Assembly (NCBI GenBank): GCA_040391865.1
Contig: JBEBWZ010000010.1
Coordinates: 1-46,788 of the forward strand
Reading direction: 5' to 3'
Source of the DNA: Solimonas sp040391865
Lineage (GTDB): Bacteria > Pseudomonadota > Gammaproteobacteria > Nevskiales > Nevskiaceae
DNA length: 46,788 bases
Below, in pieces: positions 16,474 through 24,841 of the stretch; the first letter of the stretch is position 1, and each line of letters starts with the position of its first letter. The notes under the pieces are model-generated. The model ran no database searches and was not told the origin of the DNA. It saw nothing but the letters and a program-made list of their open reading frames with translations. A program made the position numbers and the translations under genes.

Positions 16474-17852
16474 GCCTCGCCGTAATCCGATTCGTAGCCT
16501 TGAGCAAGGTTGTCGAAGCGCGTGAACTCGCCGAGGAATGCCGTGCGAATCACACCCAGAGGACCGTTACGCTGTTTGGCGATGATGATCTCGGCGGTAC
16601 CGGCATCCGGTGAATCCTTGTTGTAGACCTCGTCGCGATAGATGAACAGGATCAGGTCGGCGTCCTGCTCGATACCGCCGGACTCACGCAGGTCCGAGGC
16701 GCGCGGGCGCTTGTTGTCGCGCTGCTCGACGCCGCGATTCAGCTGCGACAGCGCGATCACCGGCACTTCCAGTTCCTTGGCCAGGGATTTCAGGCTGCGC
16801 GAGATCTCGGAGATTTCGTTGGTGCGGTTGTCCTTGCTGCCGGGCACCTGCATCAGCTGGATATAGTCGACGATGATCAAGCCCAGGCCATGACGCGACT
16901 TGATGCGTCGCGCGCGTGCGCGCAGCTCCAATGGCGACAGTCCACCGGTCTCGTCGATATACAGCGGCGCGTCCCGCAGCAGCCCGCTCTGCGAAACCAG
17001 ACGATCCATGTCGCGATCACCCAGATCACCGCTGCGCAATTTGCCCAGCGGGATGCGCGCGAACGAAGACAGCACGCGCATTGCCAACTGCTCGGCCGGC
17101 ATTTCCATGCTGAACACGGCGACCGGCTTGCGCCCGTCTGGCGAGGTCACCACGTTCTCGGCAATGTTCAGCGCAAAGCTGGTCTTGCCCATCGCCGGGC
17201 GGCCCGCAAGAATCATCAGATCGCCGGGACGCAAGCCGGTGGTCTTGGCGTCGAAGTCGGTAAATCCGGTCGCCAGACCGGCGACGCCGGCCGGATTCTG
17301 TCGCAGATACTCGATCTGCTTTTCGACCTCGTCGATCAGTTCCGGCATGCTCTTGTAGAGCGATTTGACGTGCTCGGCGCGCGACCTCAGGGCGAATACC
17401 CGCTGTTCCGCCACATCGAGCAGCTCGGCATAGCCACGCCCTTCGGTGCGATAACCGAGATCGGCAATTTCCCCACCCACCGACACCAGCCCACGCAGCA
17501 CCGCGCGCTCGCGCACGATCTCGGCGTACGCAAGCACGTTCGCGGCGCTCGGCGTGTCGTTGGCCAGGAGTCCGAGATAGGCCAGACCACCGGCCTGCTC
17601 CAGCACTCCATGAACCTTGAGATGCTCGGACAGCGTGACGAAATCGCAGGGCCGGTTACTGCCGACCAGTTCGATGATCGCGCGGAAAATCAGCTGGTGA
17701 TCCTCGCGATAGAAATCCTCCGGCGCCAGCTGGCCGGCCAGGTCGCTCCAGACCCGGTTGTCGAGCATCAGCCCGCCGAGCACGGACTGCTCGGCCTCGA
17801 TCGAATAGGGAGGCAGTTTCGGCTGCTGCTGGAGTTTCAGCGAGGTGGTCAT
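16470..17852 (-). CDS. dnaB: Replicative DNA helicase DnaB
   Basis: Hexameric 5'-3' helicase of the replication fork. The 460-residue product has the N-terminal DnaG-interaction domain (PYSIEAEQSVLGGLMLD...), linker, and RecA-like domain with Walker A AGRPAMGKTS at about 216-225, the DPLYIDE-like APLYIDETGG region, IIVDYIQLM (Walker B) and LSQLNRGVEQRDNKRP. No intein. It is separated from rplI by a strong terminator, so it needs its own promoter, which I could not place. Confidence 0.97.
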   Translation of the reverse strand: MTTSLKLQQQPKLPPYSIEAEQSVLGGLMLDNRVWSDLAGQLAPEDFYREDHQLIFRAIIELVGSNRPCDFVTLSEHLKVHGVLEQAGGLAYLGLLANDTPSAANVLAYAEIVRERAVLRGLVSVGGEIADLGYRTEGRGYAELLDVAEQRVFALRSRAEHVKSLYKSMPELIDEVEKQIEYLRQNPAGVAGLATGFTDFDAKTTGLRPGDLMILAGRPAMGKTSFALNIAENVVTSPDGRKPVAVFSMEMPAEQLAMRVLSSFARIPLGKLRSGDLGDRDMDRLVSQSGLLRDAPLYIDETGGLSPLELRARARRIKSRHGLGLIIVDYIQLMQVPGSKDNRTNEISEISRSLKSLAKELEVPVIALSQLNRGVEQRDNKRPRASDLRESGGIEQDADLILFIYRDEVYNKDSPDAGTAEIIIAKQRNGPLGVIRTAFLGEFTRFDNLAQGYESDYGEA

Positions 17853-17919
17853 CGGCAGGCATTGTCGCTCCCCCGCAGCGGGTGCGGAAGAGGCTGGCGC
17901 AAACAGAAAGGGGCCATCG

Positions 17920-17952
17920 GAAACAAACCGGCCCGCACTAGGCGGGCCGGTT
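17920..17952 (-). terminator. Terminator of rpsF-rpsR-rplI operon
   Basis: Perfect 11-bp stem (17926-17936 with 17942-17952, loop ACTAG) 27 bases after the rplI stop. The minus strand continues GGTTTGTTTCC, a broken U-tract. It isolates dnaB from the ribosomal genes. Confidence 0.82.
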
Positions 17953-17979
17953 GGTCACAACTGAAGCCAGCAGCGTCGC

Positions 17980-18444
17980 TTAGCGCGCGGCCTGGCTACG
18001 GCTTTCTTCAACGATCACGCTGACGCTGGTCTCCACCTCGGGGTGCAGGCGCACCGCGATGGTGTAGTTGCCCACGGCACGGATCGGGCCTTCACCCAGA
18101 TCGATCTCGTTCTTGCGCAGATCGACGCCCTGGGCTTCACCGGCGGCAACCACTTCAGCCGGGCCAACCGAGCCGTACAGCTTGCCTTCGTCGGATGCCA
18201 GTGCCTTGATGGTGATGACCTTGCCGGCGAGCTTCTCGGCACGGATCTTGGCGGCATTGAGGCTTTCGCTGAACTTCTTGACCAGCTCGGCCTTGCGCGT
18301 TTCGAACACCTTGCGGTTGGCTTCGGTGGCCGGCAGTGCCTTGCCCTGCGGCAGCAGGTAGTTACGGCCGAACCCGGCAGCGACCTTCACGGTATCGCCG
18401 AGATCGCCCAGCTTCTTGATCTTCTCGAGCAGAATGACTTCCAT
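17980..18444 (-). CDS. rplI: 50S ribosomal protein L9
   Basis: Large-subunit protein at the base of the L1 stalk that limits frameshifting. 154 residues, close to the usual 149. The N-terminal domain MEVILLEKIKKLGDLGDTV and GFGRNYLLPQGKA signature are clear, then the long helix and C-terminal domain. A GAGGAG Shine-Dalgarno precedes the chosen ATG. It is third in rpsF-rpsR-rplI, 10 bases after rpsR. Confidence 0.98.
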   Translation of the reverse strand: MEVILLEKIKKLGDLGDTVKVAAGFGRNYLLPQGKALPATEANRKVFETRKAELVKKFSESLNAAKIRAEKLAGKVITIKALASDEGKLYGSVGPAEVVAAGEAQGVDLRKNEIDLGEGPIRAVGNYTIAVRLHPEVETSVSVIVEESRSQAAR

Positions 18445-18454
18445 GGGCCGCTCC

Positions 18455-18682
18455 TCAGACGTGACGGTCGGTGTACGGCAGCAGGGCCAGGAAGCGCGCG
18501 CGCTTGATGGCCTGCGCCAGCTCACGCTGGTAGCGCGAACGGGTACCGGTGATGCGGGCCGGAACGATCTTGCCGTTCTCGGCGATGTAGCCCTTCAGCG
18601 TGTTGAGATCCTTGTAGTCGATCTCCGGTGCGCCTTCGGCGCTGAACTTGCAGGACTTCTTGCGACGATAGAACTGTGCCAT
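18455..18682 (-). CDS. rpsR: 30S ribosomal protein S18
   Basis: 75-residue platform protein that binds 16S rRNA as a dimer with S6. It shows the family pattern FYRRKKSCKFSAEG, IDYKDLNTLKGYI, and ARITGTRSRYQRELAQAIKRARFLALLPY. It starts 3 bases after the rpsF stop. No priB lies between rpsF and rpsR, unlike in enterics. Confidence 0.98.
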   Translation of the reverse strand: MAQFYRRKKSCKFSAEGAPEIDYKDLNTLKGYIAENGKIVPARITGTRSRYQRELAQAIKRARFLALLPYTDRHV

Positions 18683-18685
18683 GGC

Positions 18686-19117
18686 TTAGACTCCTGCTTC
18701 GGCGTTGACGTCTTCGGCGGCCGGGGCGGCATCGTCGCCCTCGGTCTCGCTCTCGGAATCGGCGCGGGCGCGGAATTCGCCCGGCTTCTTCTCTTCATCC
18801 GGCACCTTGAACAGCGCCGACTGCGCGGTGACCGCTTCGTCCATCTTGATGACCAGCTTGCGGATCACGGCGTCGTTGAAGCGGAAAGCGTTTTCCAGTT
18901 CGGCGAGCGTGGCGTCGTTGATTTCGACGTTCATCAGCACGTAATGCGCCTTGTGCGCCTTCGCGATCGGATAGGCGAGCTGGCGGCGGCCCCAGTCTTC
19001 GAGACGATGAACCTGGCCTTCACCGGTCTGGATCATGTTCTTGTAACGCTCGATCATGGCCGGGACCTGTTCGCTCTGGTCCGGATGCACCATGACCACT
19101 ATTTCGTAGTGACGCAT
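18686..19117 (-). CDS. rpsF: 30S ribosomal protein S6 with acidic tail
   Basis: Small-subunit protein paired with S18. The core (MRHYEIVVMVHPDQSEQV ... WGRRQLAYPIAKAHKAHYVLMNVE) is canonical. Residues after about 105 form a Glu/Asp/Ala-rich tail, typical of proteobacterial S6 and a possible site of RimK glutamylation (established for E. coli S6; not shown here, and this tail ends in AGV, not Glu-Glu). 143 residues. The AAGGAG Shine-Dalgarno is strong. A TAAAAT hexamer at 19147-19142 may be the -10. Confidence 0.97.
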   Translation of the reverse strand: MRHYEIVVMVHPDQSEQVPAMIERYKNMIQTGEGQVHRLEDWGRRQLAYPIAKAHKAHYVLMNVEINDATLAELENAFRFNDAVIRKLVIKMDEAVTAQSALFKVPDEEKKPGEFRARADSESETEGDDAAPAAEDVNAEAGV

Positions 19118-19193
19118 CGATAACTCCTTGTGAACACACGGATTTTACCATGTGGCCCCCATCCGTACGCAGCGGACATGGAGCAAGGTGGCA

Positions 19194-19225
19194 AATAAAA
19201 ACCCCACGCCGCGTGCGGAATGGGG
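19194..19225 (-). terminator. Terminator after rlmB
   Basis: CCCCA (19206-19202 complement side) pairs with TGGGG at 19221-19225 around an inner CCGC/GCGG pairing, and the minus strand then reads TTTTTATTTG. It lies about 60 bases after the rlmB stop and separates it from rpsF. Confidence 0.8.
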
Positions 19226-19284
19226 GCGCGAATAGTAGGTGAATCAGCAGCTTGTTGCAACGCGGCGACCGCAGCGGCGCTGCT

Positions 19285-20040
19285 TCAGCGCCGCGATTTC
19301 GGCGGCGGCAGGTTGCGCTGGCGCCAGGCCTCGTACAGGCACACCGCGGTGGCCACCGAGACATTGAGACTCTCGGCCTTGCCATGCATCGGAATCCTGA
19401 CCAGACGGTCGCAGGCTTCGCGGGTCAGGCGGCGCATGCCCTCGCCTTCTGCGCCCATCACCAGCACCGTCGGCCCGGTCAGGTCGACCTCATACAGCGT
19501 CTCGGTGGCTTCACCCGCAAGCCCCGTCAGCCAGTAGCCCAGTTCCTTGAGCTTGTCGAGGCTACGCGCAAGATTGGTCACCGCGATCAGCGGGATCCGC
19601 TCGGCACTGCCGGCAGCACTTTTGCGGGCCACGGCCGTGAGGCTGGCGCTGCGATCGCGCGGGATGATCACCGCATCGACCCCCACCGCTTCCGCGGTGC
19701 GCAGGCAGGCGCCCAGGTTGTGCGGATCCTGGACCCCGTCCAGCGCCAGCAGCAGGCGGTTCTTCTCGGCCGGCCGATAGAGCGTGTCCTCGCCGTCGAA
19801 CGCGATCTCGGGCACATAGGCGAGCACGCCCTGATGCCGTAGTTCCGGCGACTTCAGGTCAAGATCGGAACGCGCCACCACCCGCACCGGAACATTGAAG
19901 CTGCGCGCCAGTTCCTGCACGCGGCGTGCGCGCTCGTCGTTGCGGGTATCTGCCAGCAGGATCTCGAACGGCTTGTCGTGCGCATCTTCCAACGCTGCCA
20001 TGACCGCGTGGAATCCGCCTATCAACGTCGATTTCGCCAC
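19285..20040 (-). CDS. rlmB: 23S rRNA (guanosine-2251-2'-O)-methyltransferase RlmB
   Basis: SPOUT (SpoU) methyltransferase acting on the 23S P-loop. 251 residues: N-terminal substrate-binding domain (STLIGGFHAVMAAL), and knot motifs LLLALDGVQDPHNLGACLRTAEA, LVMGAEGEGMRRL and IPMHGKAESLNVSVATAVCLYE, the last being diagnostic of RlmB/TrmH. The start is GTG with AGGAGG 4 bases upstream. It is downstream of rnr and the lipoprotein gene, separated by a terminator. Confidence 0.95.
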   Translation of the reverse strand: MAKSTLIGGFHAVMAALEDAHDKPFEILLADTRNDERARRVQELARSFNVPVRVVARSDLDLKSPELRHQGVLAYVPEIAFDGEDTLYRPAEKNRLLLALDGVQDPHNLGACLRTAEAVGVDAVIIPRDRSASLTAVARKSAAGSAERIPLIAVTNLARSLDKLKELGYWLTGLAGEATETLYEVDLTGPTVLVMGAEGEGMRRLTREACDRLVRIPMHGKAESLNVSVATAVCLYEAWRQRNLPPPKSRR

Positions 20041-20092
20041 GATGCCTCCTTGAATTCGGCGCGTATTGTGCCGTGTGCCGACGCCAGAAACA

Positions 20093-20119
20093 CATTGCCC
20101 CCGCGGAGCGGGGGCAATG
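20093..20119 (-). terminator. Terminator hairpin after the OmpA-like lipoprotein gene
   Basis: Perfect 12-bp stem with a 3-base loop (20093-20104 with 20108-20119), starting 16 bases after the lipoprotein stop. The minus strand continues TGTTTCTGG, a weak U-tract. Confidence 0.7.
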
Positions 20120-20135
20120 GCGCCAACCGGAACGC

Positions 20136-20831
20136 TCAGGAGCCGAGATACGGCGGCGGCGTCCAGGCCTGCTGTTCCTGCCCCTCGATGATGGGCTTGA
20201 TCACGATATCGACGCGGCGATTGCGCGATTCATTGACGTTGTCGCCGGTACGCACCAGTAGCTCACGCTCGCCACGCCCTTCCTGACGCAGACGTGACAC
20301 CGGGACGCCCTGCCCGGCCAGATAGCTGGCGACCGAGGCAGCACGGCGCTCGGACAGCCCCTGGTTGTGTGCATCGGTGCCGGTGCTGTCGGTATGCCCG
20401 ACGACGTGAATCACCGTCTTGTCGTAGCTCTGCAGAACATTCGCGATCTTGGCGTAGGTATTCAGCGCATCACTGCGAATCTGCGCGCTGTTCAGATCGA
20501 AGCTGACATCGCTGGCGATACCGATCTTCAGCGCATCACCGGACAGGCGGGTGATGTTCAGCTCGTTGCGAGCTGCCTCGGCCGCCAGCTCGCGCTCCAG
20601 CTGCGCATGCTGCTTGTCCATGTAGTTGCCGACCGCACCACCGGCCAGCGCACCGACCACTGCGCCGACGATCGGGCCGCCACGCGCATCGCTGATCTGA
20701 TTGCCGGCGATCGCACCGACCACCGCACCGATTGCGGCACCGGTCTTGGCACGACGGGCAGGATCATCGGTAGCACAAGCAGAAACGCCAGCAATCATGC
20801 CGGCAACCACCAGCACTCGTACGTATTTCAT
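20136..20831 (-). CDS. OmpA-family outer-membrane lipoprotein with glycine-zipper segment
   Basis: 231 residues: lipoprotein signal peptide with lipobox VSAC (Cys19), a glycine-rich zipper stretch (about 29-70, GAAIGAVVGAIAGNQISDARGG...), a helical link, and a C-terminal OmpA peptidoglycan-binding domain (SFDLNSAQIRSDALNTYAKI, VVGHTDSTGTDAHNQGLSERRA, SRNRRVDIVI). It resembles YiaD/YfiB-type proteins that tether the outer membrane to peptidoglycan. Its ATG overlaps the rnr stop by 4 bases, so translation is coupled to rnr, an odd pairing of an RNase and an envelope lipoprotein. Confidence 0.9.
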   Translation of the reverse strand: MKYVRVLVVAGMIAGVSACATDDPARRAKTGAAIGAVVGAIAGNQISDARGGPIVGAVVGALAGGAVGNYMDKQHAQLERELAAEAARNELNITRLSGDALKIGIASDVSFDLNSAQIRSDALNTYAKIANVLQSYDKTVIHVVGHTDSTGTDAHNQGLSERRAASVASYLAGQGVPVSRLRQEGRGERELLVRTGDNVNESRNRRVDIVIKPIIEGQEQQAWTPPPYLGS

Positions 20832-23182
20832 CGGGATTTCCTCGGCGATTTATTGCGACTGTTGCGATTGCGGTCAGGGCGCCCGGATTTTGAATCGGAA
20901 GACTTAACGACGGATGAACGTCCCAGCGAACTGATCCACTCCAGATCGACCTTGCGCTCGTCAAGATTAACGCGGACGACCTTCACCCGCACGCGGTCTC
21001 CCATGCCGAAGCTGGTACCGCTGCGACTGCCGATCAGCCGATGCTGACGATCATTGTGCTCATAGTAGTCGTTGCGCAAGGTCGAAACATGCACCAGGCC
21101 ATCGATATACAGGCCATCCAGTTCGACGAACAAGCCGAACGGCGCAACGCTGGCGACCGTACCGTTGAATTCCTCGCCGACATGGTGGCTCATGAATTCG
21201 CACTTGAGCCAGGTCACGACATCGCGCGTCGCTTCGTCGGCGCGGCGCTCGGTCAGCGAGCAATGCGCCCCCTGCGCCTCCATCTGCTCGTTGCTGTAGG
21301 TGAAGGTCTTCGGCTTCTGCTTGCGCAGCGCGTGCTTCAGCGCACGATGCAGCAGCAGGTCGGGGTAACGCCGGATCGGTGAGGTGAAATGTGCGTAATG
21401 CGTCAACGCCAGACCGAAGTGGCCGGTGTTCTTCGGGCTGTAGCGCGCCTGCATCATGGTCCGCAGCAGGATGGTCTGGATCAGCCCCAGATCCTGGCGG
21501 GTCTTGGCGGCCGCCAGCGTCTTCGCGAAATCGCCGGCCTGCGGCTTGTCCGCACCACCCAGGGTCAAGCCGCGCAGGGTGAGAAACTCGCGCAAGGCCT
21601 TGACCTTCAGCGAATCCGGCTCGTCATGCACGCGATACAAGGTCGGCATCTTGTGCCGCTCGGTGAGCTTCGCCGACTCGACGTTCGCGGCCACCATGCA
21701 CTCCTCGATCAGACGGTGCGCACGATTGCGCTGCACCGGCACGATGCGCTCGATCTTGCGGTCGTCGGAGAACACGATCTTGGTTTCGGTCGATTCGAAA
21801 TCGATCGCGCCGCGGCGGCTGCGCGCGGCAAACAGCGCCTCGAAAACATTGTTCAGGGCCTGCAGATGCGGCACCACCGTCGCACGTTGCTGCGCCTTCT
21901 CACCCTGCGGATTGTCGAGAATCTCCGCGACATCGTCGTAGATCAGCCGCGCCTTCGAGCGCATCACGCCTTCATAGAAGCGCGACTTGGCGATCTCGCC
22001 ATCCGGCAACACGCGCATTTCGCAGACCATGCACAAGCGATCGACGTCCGGATTCAGCGAACACAGGCCATTCGACAGCTTCTCCGGCAGCATCGGAATC
22101 ACCTGCTGCGGGAAATACACCGAGTTGCCGCGCTTGGTCGCCTCCTTGTCCAGCGGCGAGTCGGGGGTGACGTAGGCCGAGACGTCGGCAATCGCCACCC
22201 ACAGAATCCAGCCGCCACGGCTCAGCAGCCCGGACTTGACCGGCTTGCAGTACACCGCATCGTCGAAATCGCGCGCATCGGCGCCATCGATCGTCATCAG
22301 CGGCAAGTCACGCAGATCCTCACGTCCCTTGATCTGCTCCGGCTGCACCGTATCCGGAATCGCCGCCGCTTCGCGCTCGACCGCGGCTGGCCATTCGTGC
22401 GGCAATCCGTGCGCACGAATGGCCGCCTGGATCTCCATGCCCGGCGCCAGATGCTCGCCGATGATTTCCGACACCTTGCCCACCGGCAAGGTGCGCTGCC
22501 CCGGCGGCGTGATGATCTCGGCCACCACCATCTGGCCATGACGCGCACCGGCCAGATGCTCGGGCGGGATCAGCAGATCCTGCTGCACGCGCGGATTCTC
22601 GGGGATCACATAACTGACGCCCTGATCCACATGCAGACGCCCCACGATGCTGCGACTGACCCGCTCGATGACTTCGGAGACCGCACCTTCCGGGCGCCCC
22701 TTGTAGTCACGGCCAACGACCCGCACCAGCACCCGGTCGCCGTTCATCAGGGCGCGCATCTGCCGCGCCGGCAGGAAAATATCCGGACCGCCGGCATCGG
22801 GAATCAGAAAGCCGAAGCCATCGCGATGCGCCTGCACCTGGCCAGCCACCAGATTCATCTGCGTCACCGGGCCGTAACCGCCAGTGCGGTTCTGCACCAC
22901 CTGCCCTTCGCGGGCCATCGCCACCAGCCGCTTGTTCAGCGCTTCCTGTTGCGTCAGCTGCCTCAGACCGAAGTGACCGATCAATTCGTCGAGCGTCGTC
23001 GGGCCGTCCTGTTCGGACAGGGTCTTCAGAATGTGTTTGCGGCTGGGAATCGGATCGGCGTAACGAACCTGCTCGCGCTCGAACTCGCTGTCCTGCTGCA
23101 TCCACGACGTATCGATCCGGCGATTTTTTTCGCCAGCTTTTTCCTTACCGAATTTATTTTTACTTGAACTGATTTTTTTCAT
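20828..23182 (-). CDS. rnr: Ribonuclease R
   Basis: Processive 3'-5' exoribonuclease for structured RNA, mRNA decay and ribosome quality control. 784 residues: N-terminal helix-turn-helix (PSRKHILKTLSEQDGPTTLDELIGHF), cold-shock domains, RNB catalytic domain with DGADARDFDDAVY, an S1 domain (NGTVASVAPFGLFVELDGLYIDGLVHVSTL) and a basic tail (GRPDRNRNSRNKSPRKSR). The ATG at 23182 is preferred to a TTG two codons earlier. The first 25 codons are lysine-rich and strikingly AT-rich against the GC-rich background. It is divergent from tRNA-Leu, whose -35 touches this start codon. Confidence 0.97.
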   Translation of the reverse strand: MKKISSSKNKFGKEKAGEKNRRIDTSWMQQDSEFEREQVRYADPIPSRKHILKTLSEQDGPTTLDELIGHFGLRQLTQQEALNKRLVAMAREGQVVQNRTGGYGPVTQMNLVAGQVQAHRDGFGFLIPDAGGPDIFLPARQMRALMNGDRVLVRVVGRDYKGRPEGAVSEVIERVSRSIVGRLHVDQGVSYVIPENPRVQQDLLIPPEHLAGARHGQMVVAEIITPPGQRTLPVGKVSEIIGEHLAPGMEIQAAIRAHGLPHEWPAAVEREAAAIPDTVQPEQIKGREDLRDLPLMTIDGADARDFDDAVYCKPVKSGLLSRGGWILWVAIADVSAYVTPDSPLDKEATKRGNSVYFPQQVIPMLPEKLSNGLCSLNPDVDRLCMVCEMRVLPDGEIAKSRFYEGVMRSKARLIYDDVAEILDNPQGEKAQQRATVVPHLQALNNVFEALFAARSRRGAIDFESTETKIVFSDDRKIERIVPVQRNRAHRLIEECMVAANVESAKLTERHKMPTLYRVHDEPDSLKVKALREFLTLRGLTLGGADKPQAGDFAKTLAAAKTRQDLGLIQTILLRTMMQARYSPKNTGHFGLALTHYAHFTSPIRRYPDLLLHRALKHALRKQKPKTFTYSNEQMEAQGAHCSLTERRADEATRDVVTWLKCEFMSHHVGEEFNGTVASVAPFGLFVELDGLYIDGLVHVSTLRNDYYEHNDRQHRLIGSRSGTSFGMGDRVRVKVVRVNLDERKVDLEWISSLGRSSVVKSSDSKSGRPDRNRNSRNKSPRKSR

Positions 23183-23210
23183 TGACAAAAGCTTGGCTCA
23201 CCGCGAAAAT
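23182..23210 (+). promoter_or_regulatory. Promoter of tRNA-Leu
   Basis: Consensus TTGACA (23182-23187), 17-base spacer, GAAAAT (23205-23210), then a G+C-rich discriminator GCGCGCCC typical of stringently controlled stable-RNA promoters. The tRNA begins 14 bases later. The -35 overlaps the first base of the divergent rnr start codon. Confidence 0.72.
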
Positions 23211-23223
23211 GCGCGCCCTGATT

Positions 23224-23308
<85 letters not shown>

Positions 23309-23316
23309 AATAAAAT

Positions 23317-23342
23317 AACCCGGCTAAATGCCGGGTTTTTTA
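23317..23342 (+). terminator. Intrinsic terminator after tRNA-Leu, probably bidirectional
   Basis: AACCCGGC/GCCGGGTT stem (23317-23324, 23330-23337) with a 5-base loop and a T-run (TTTTTTAT). On the minus strand the stem is followed by GGTTATTTTATTT, so it should also stop transcripts from purA before rnr. Confidence 0.88.
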
Positions 23343-23405
23343 TTGGGCGCCCGAACCTGCCTAGTTTTTCACATCCCTCGCTGACTTGCCTGCAGCAAGC
23401 CAGTA

Positions 23406-23423
23406 GCCCCCGATGAAGGGGGC
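23406..23423 (-). terminator. Hairpin downstream of purA, possible terminator
   Basis: GCCCCC and GGGGGC, 6-bp G/C stem around GATGAA, 43 bases after the purA stop. No T-run follows on either strand, so it may only stabilise the transcript end. Confidence 0.35.
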
Positions 23424-23465
23424 CATTCAGGCGGAAACCGGTGGCAGTAAGGACGTCGATGGGGG

Positions 23466-24758
23466 TCAGGCGAAAGGGTGGTGCAAAACGATCGTGTGTT
23501 CGCGATCGGGGCCGGTGGAAATGATCGCCACCTGCGCCTCCGTCACTTCTTCCACACGCTTCAGATAATGCTTGGCGGCATCCGGCAGGTCTTCATAGCG
23601 GGTAATGCCATACGTGTTGCACTTCCAGCCGGGCAACTCTTCGTAGATCGCTTCGACCTTCGCGAACGCTTCGGCACCGACCGGCGGCACTTCAACCGGC
23701 TTGCCGTCGACCTGATAGCCGGTGCAGATGCGGATCGTGTCGAGTTCGTCGAGCACGTCCAGCTTGGTCACGCACAGCCCGGTGACACTGTTGTTGAAGA
23801 TCGAGCGACGTGCGGCAACCGCATCGAACCACCCGCAGCGACGTGGCCGCTTGGTCACGGTGCCGTACTCCGCGCCCTTGTCGCGGATGTGCTGGCCGAT
23901 CTCGTTTTCCTGCTCGGTGGGGAACGGTCCCGAGCCCACACGCGTGGCGTACGCCTTGACGATGCCGAGCACGTAGTCGAGTTCGCGCGGGCCCACGCCC
24001 GTTCCGGTCGACGCACCACCTGCCGTGGTGTTCGATGACGTCACGTACGGATACGTGCCGTGGTCCACGTCGAGCAAGGCGCCCTGCGCCCCTTCGAACA
24101 GCACGTTGTCACCACGACGCAGATGCAGACGCAGCAACTCGGTCACATCGCCGACCATCGGCCGCACGATCTCGGCGTAGCCCAGCAACGCATCCAGTGT
24201 CTGCTGGAAATCGACGGGCTCTTCCTTGTAGAAATGCTGCAGCACAAAGTTGTGATAGCCGAGCAGTTCGCCCAGCTTTGCCGCCAGCAGTTCGCGCGAG
24301 AACAGATCGCCGACACGGATCGCGCGGCGCGCAACCTTGTCTTCGTATGCCGGACCAATGCCCTTGCCGGTGGTCCCGATCTTGGCATCGCCACGCGCAC
24401 GTTCACGCGCCTGATCGAGCTTCGCATGCACCGGCAGGACCAGCGGGGCCGCTTCCGAAATCCGCAGACGGTCACGGACCGATGCGCCGGTCGCTTCGAC
24501 CTTTTCGATTTCCTTGATCAGGTCCGGCAGCGACAGCACCACGCCATTGCCGATCAGGCAGGCGACGCCTGGACGCATGATGCCCGAAGGAATCAGGTTC
24601 AAGGCGGTTTTCACGCCATTGATCACCAGCGTATGGCCAGCGTTATGCCCGCCCTGGAACCGAGTAACCGCCTGGGCGCGATCGGTGAGCAGATCGACGA
24701 TCTTGCCCTTCCCCTCATCGCCCCACTGGGCTCCAATGACCACTACTGACTTACCCAT
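23466..24758 (-). CDS. purA: Adenylosuccinate synthetase
   Basis: GTP-dependent conversion of IMP and aspartate to adenylosuccinate, first step to AMP. 430 residues, the normal length. Motifs: QWGDEGKGK with catalytic Asp14, GGHNAGHT with His42, GTTGKGIGPAYEDK, GAQGALLDVDHGTYPYVTSSNT and the C-terminal GPDREHTIVL. The start MGKSVVVIGAQWGDEG is the family N-terminus; earlier in-frame codons are discounted. It follows hisZ by 83 bases in the order hflC-yjeT-hisZ-purA known from Pseudomonas. Confidence 0.98.
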   Translation of the reverse strand: MGKSVVVIGAQWGDEGKGKIVDLLTDRAQAVTRFQGGHNAGHTLVINGVKTALNLIPSGIMRPGVACLIGNGVVLSLPDLIKEIEKVEATGASVRDRLRISEAAPLVLPVHAKLDQARERARGDAKIGTTGKGIGPAYEDKVARRAIRVGDLFSRELLAAKLGELLGYHNFVLQHFYKEEPVDFQQTLDALLGYAEIVRPMVGDVTELLRLHLRRGDNVLFEGAQGALLDVDHGTYPYVTSSNTTAGGASTGTGVGPRELDYVLGIVKAYATRVGSGPFPTEQENEIGQHIRDKGAEYGTVTKRPRRCGWFDAVAARRSIFNNSVTGLCVTKLDVLDELDTIRICTGYQVDGKPVEVPPVGAEAFAKVEAIYEELPGWKCNTYGITRYEDLPDAAKHYLKRVEEVTEAQVAIISTGPDREHTIVLHHPFA

Positions 24759-24841
24759 GTTCAATCCTGACCTTGAGACGTTGACCAGCATCGCAGCAGG
24801 CCGCCGGACAACCCGGCACCTGCGCGCTGCAATGTATGACC

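Noticed and set aside
19118..19147. S6:S18-binding autoregulatory leader or Shine-Dalgarno-sequestering hairpin before rpsF
   Set aside because: A short imperfect stem covering AAGGAG can be drawn, but if TAAAAT at 19147-19142 is the -10 the transcript starts inside the stem; the characteristic CCG bulge could not be confirmed.
21389..23167. 592-codon plus-strand open frame opposite rnr
   Set aside because: Fully antisense to a well-conserved RNase R; composition is that of a shadow frame.
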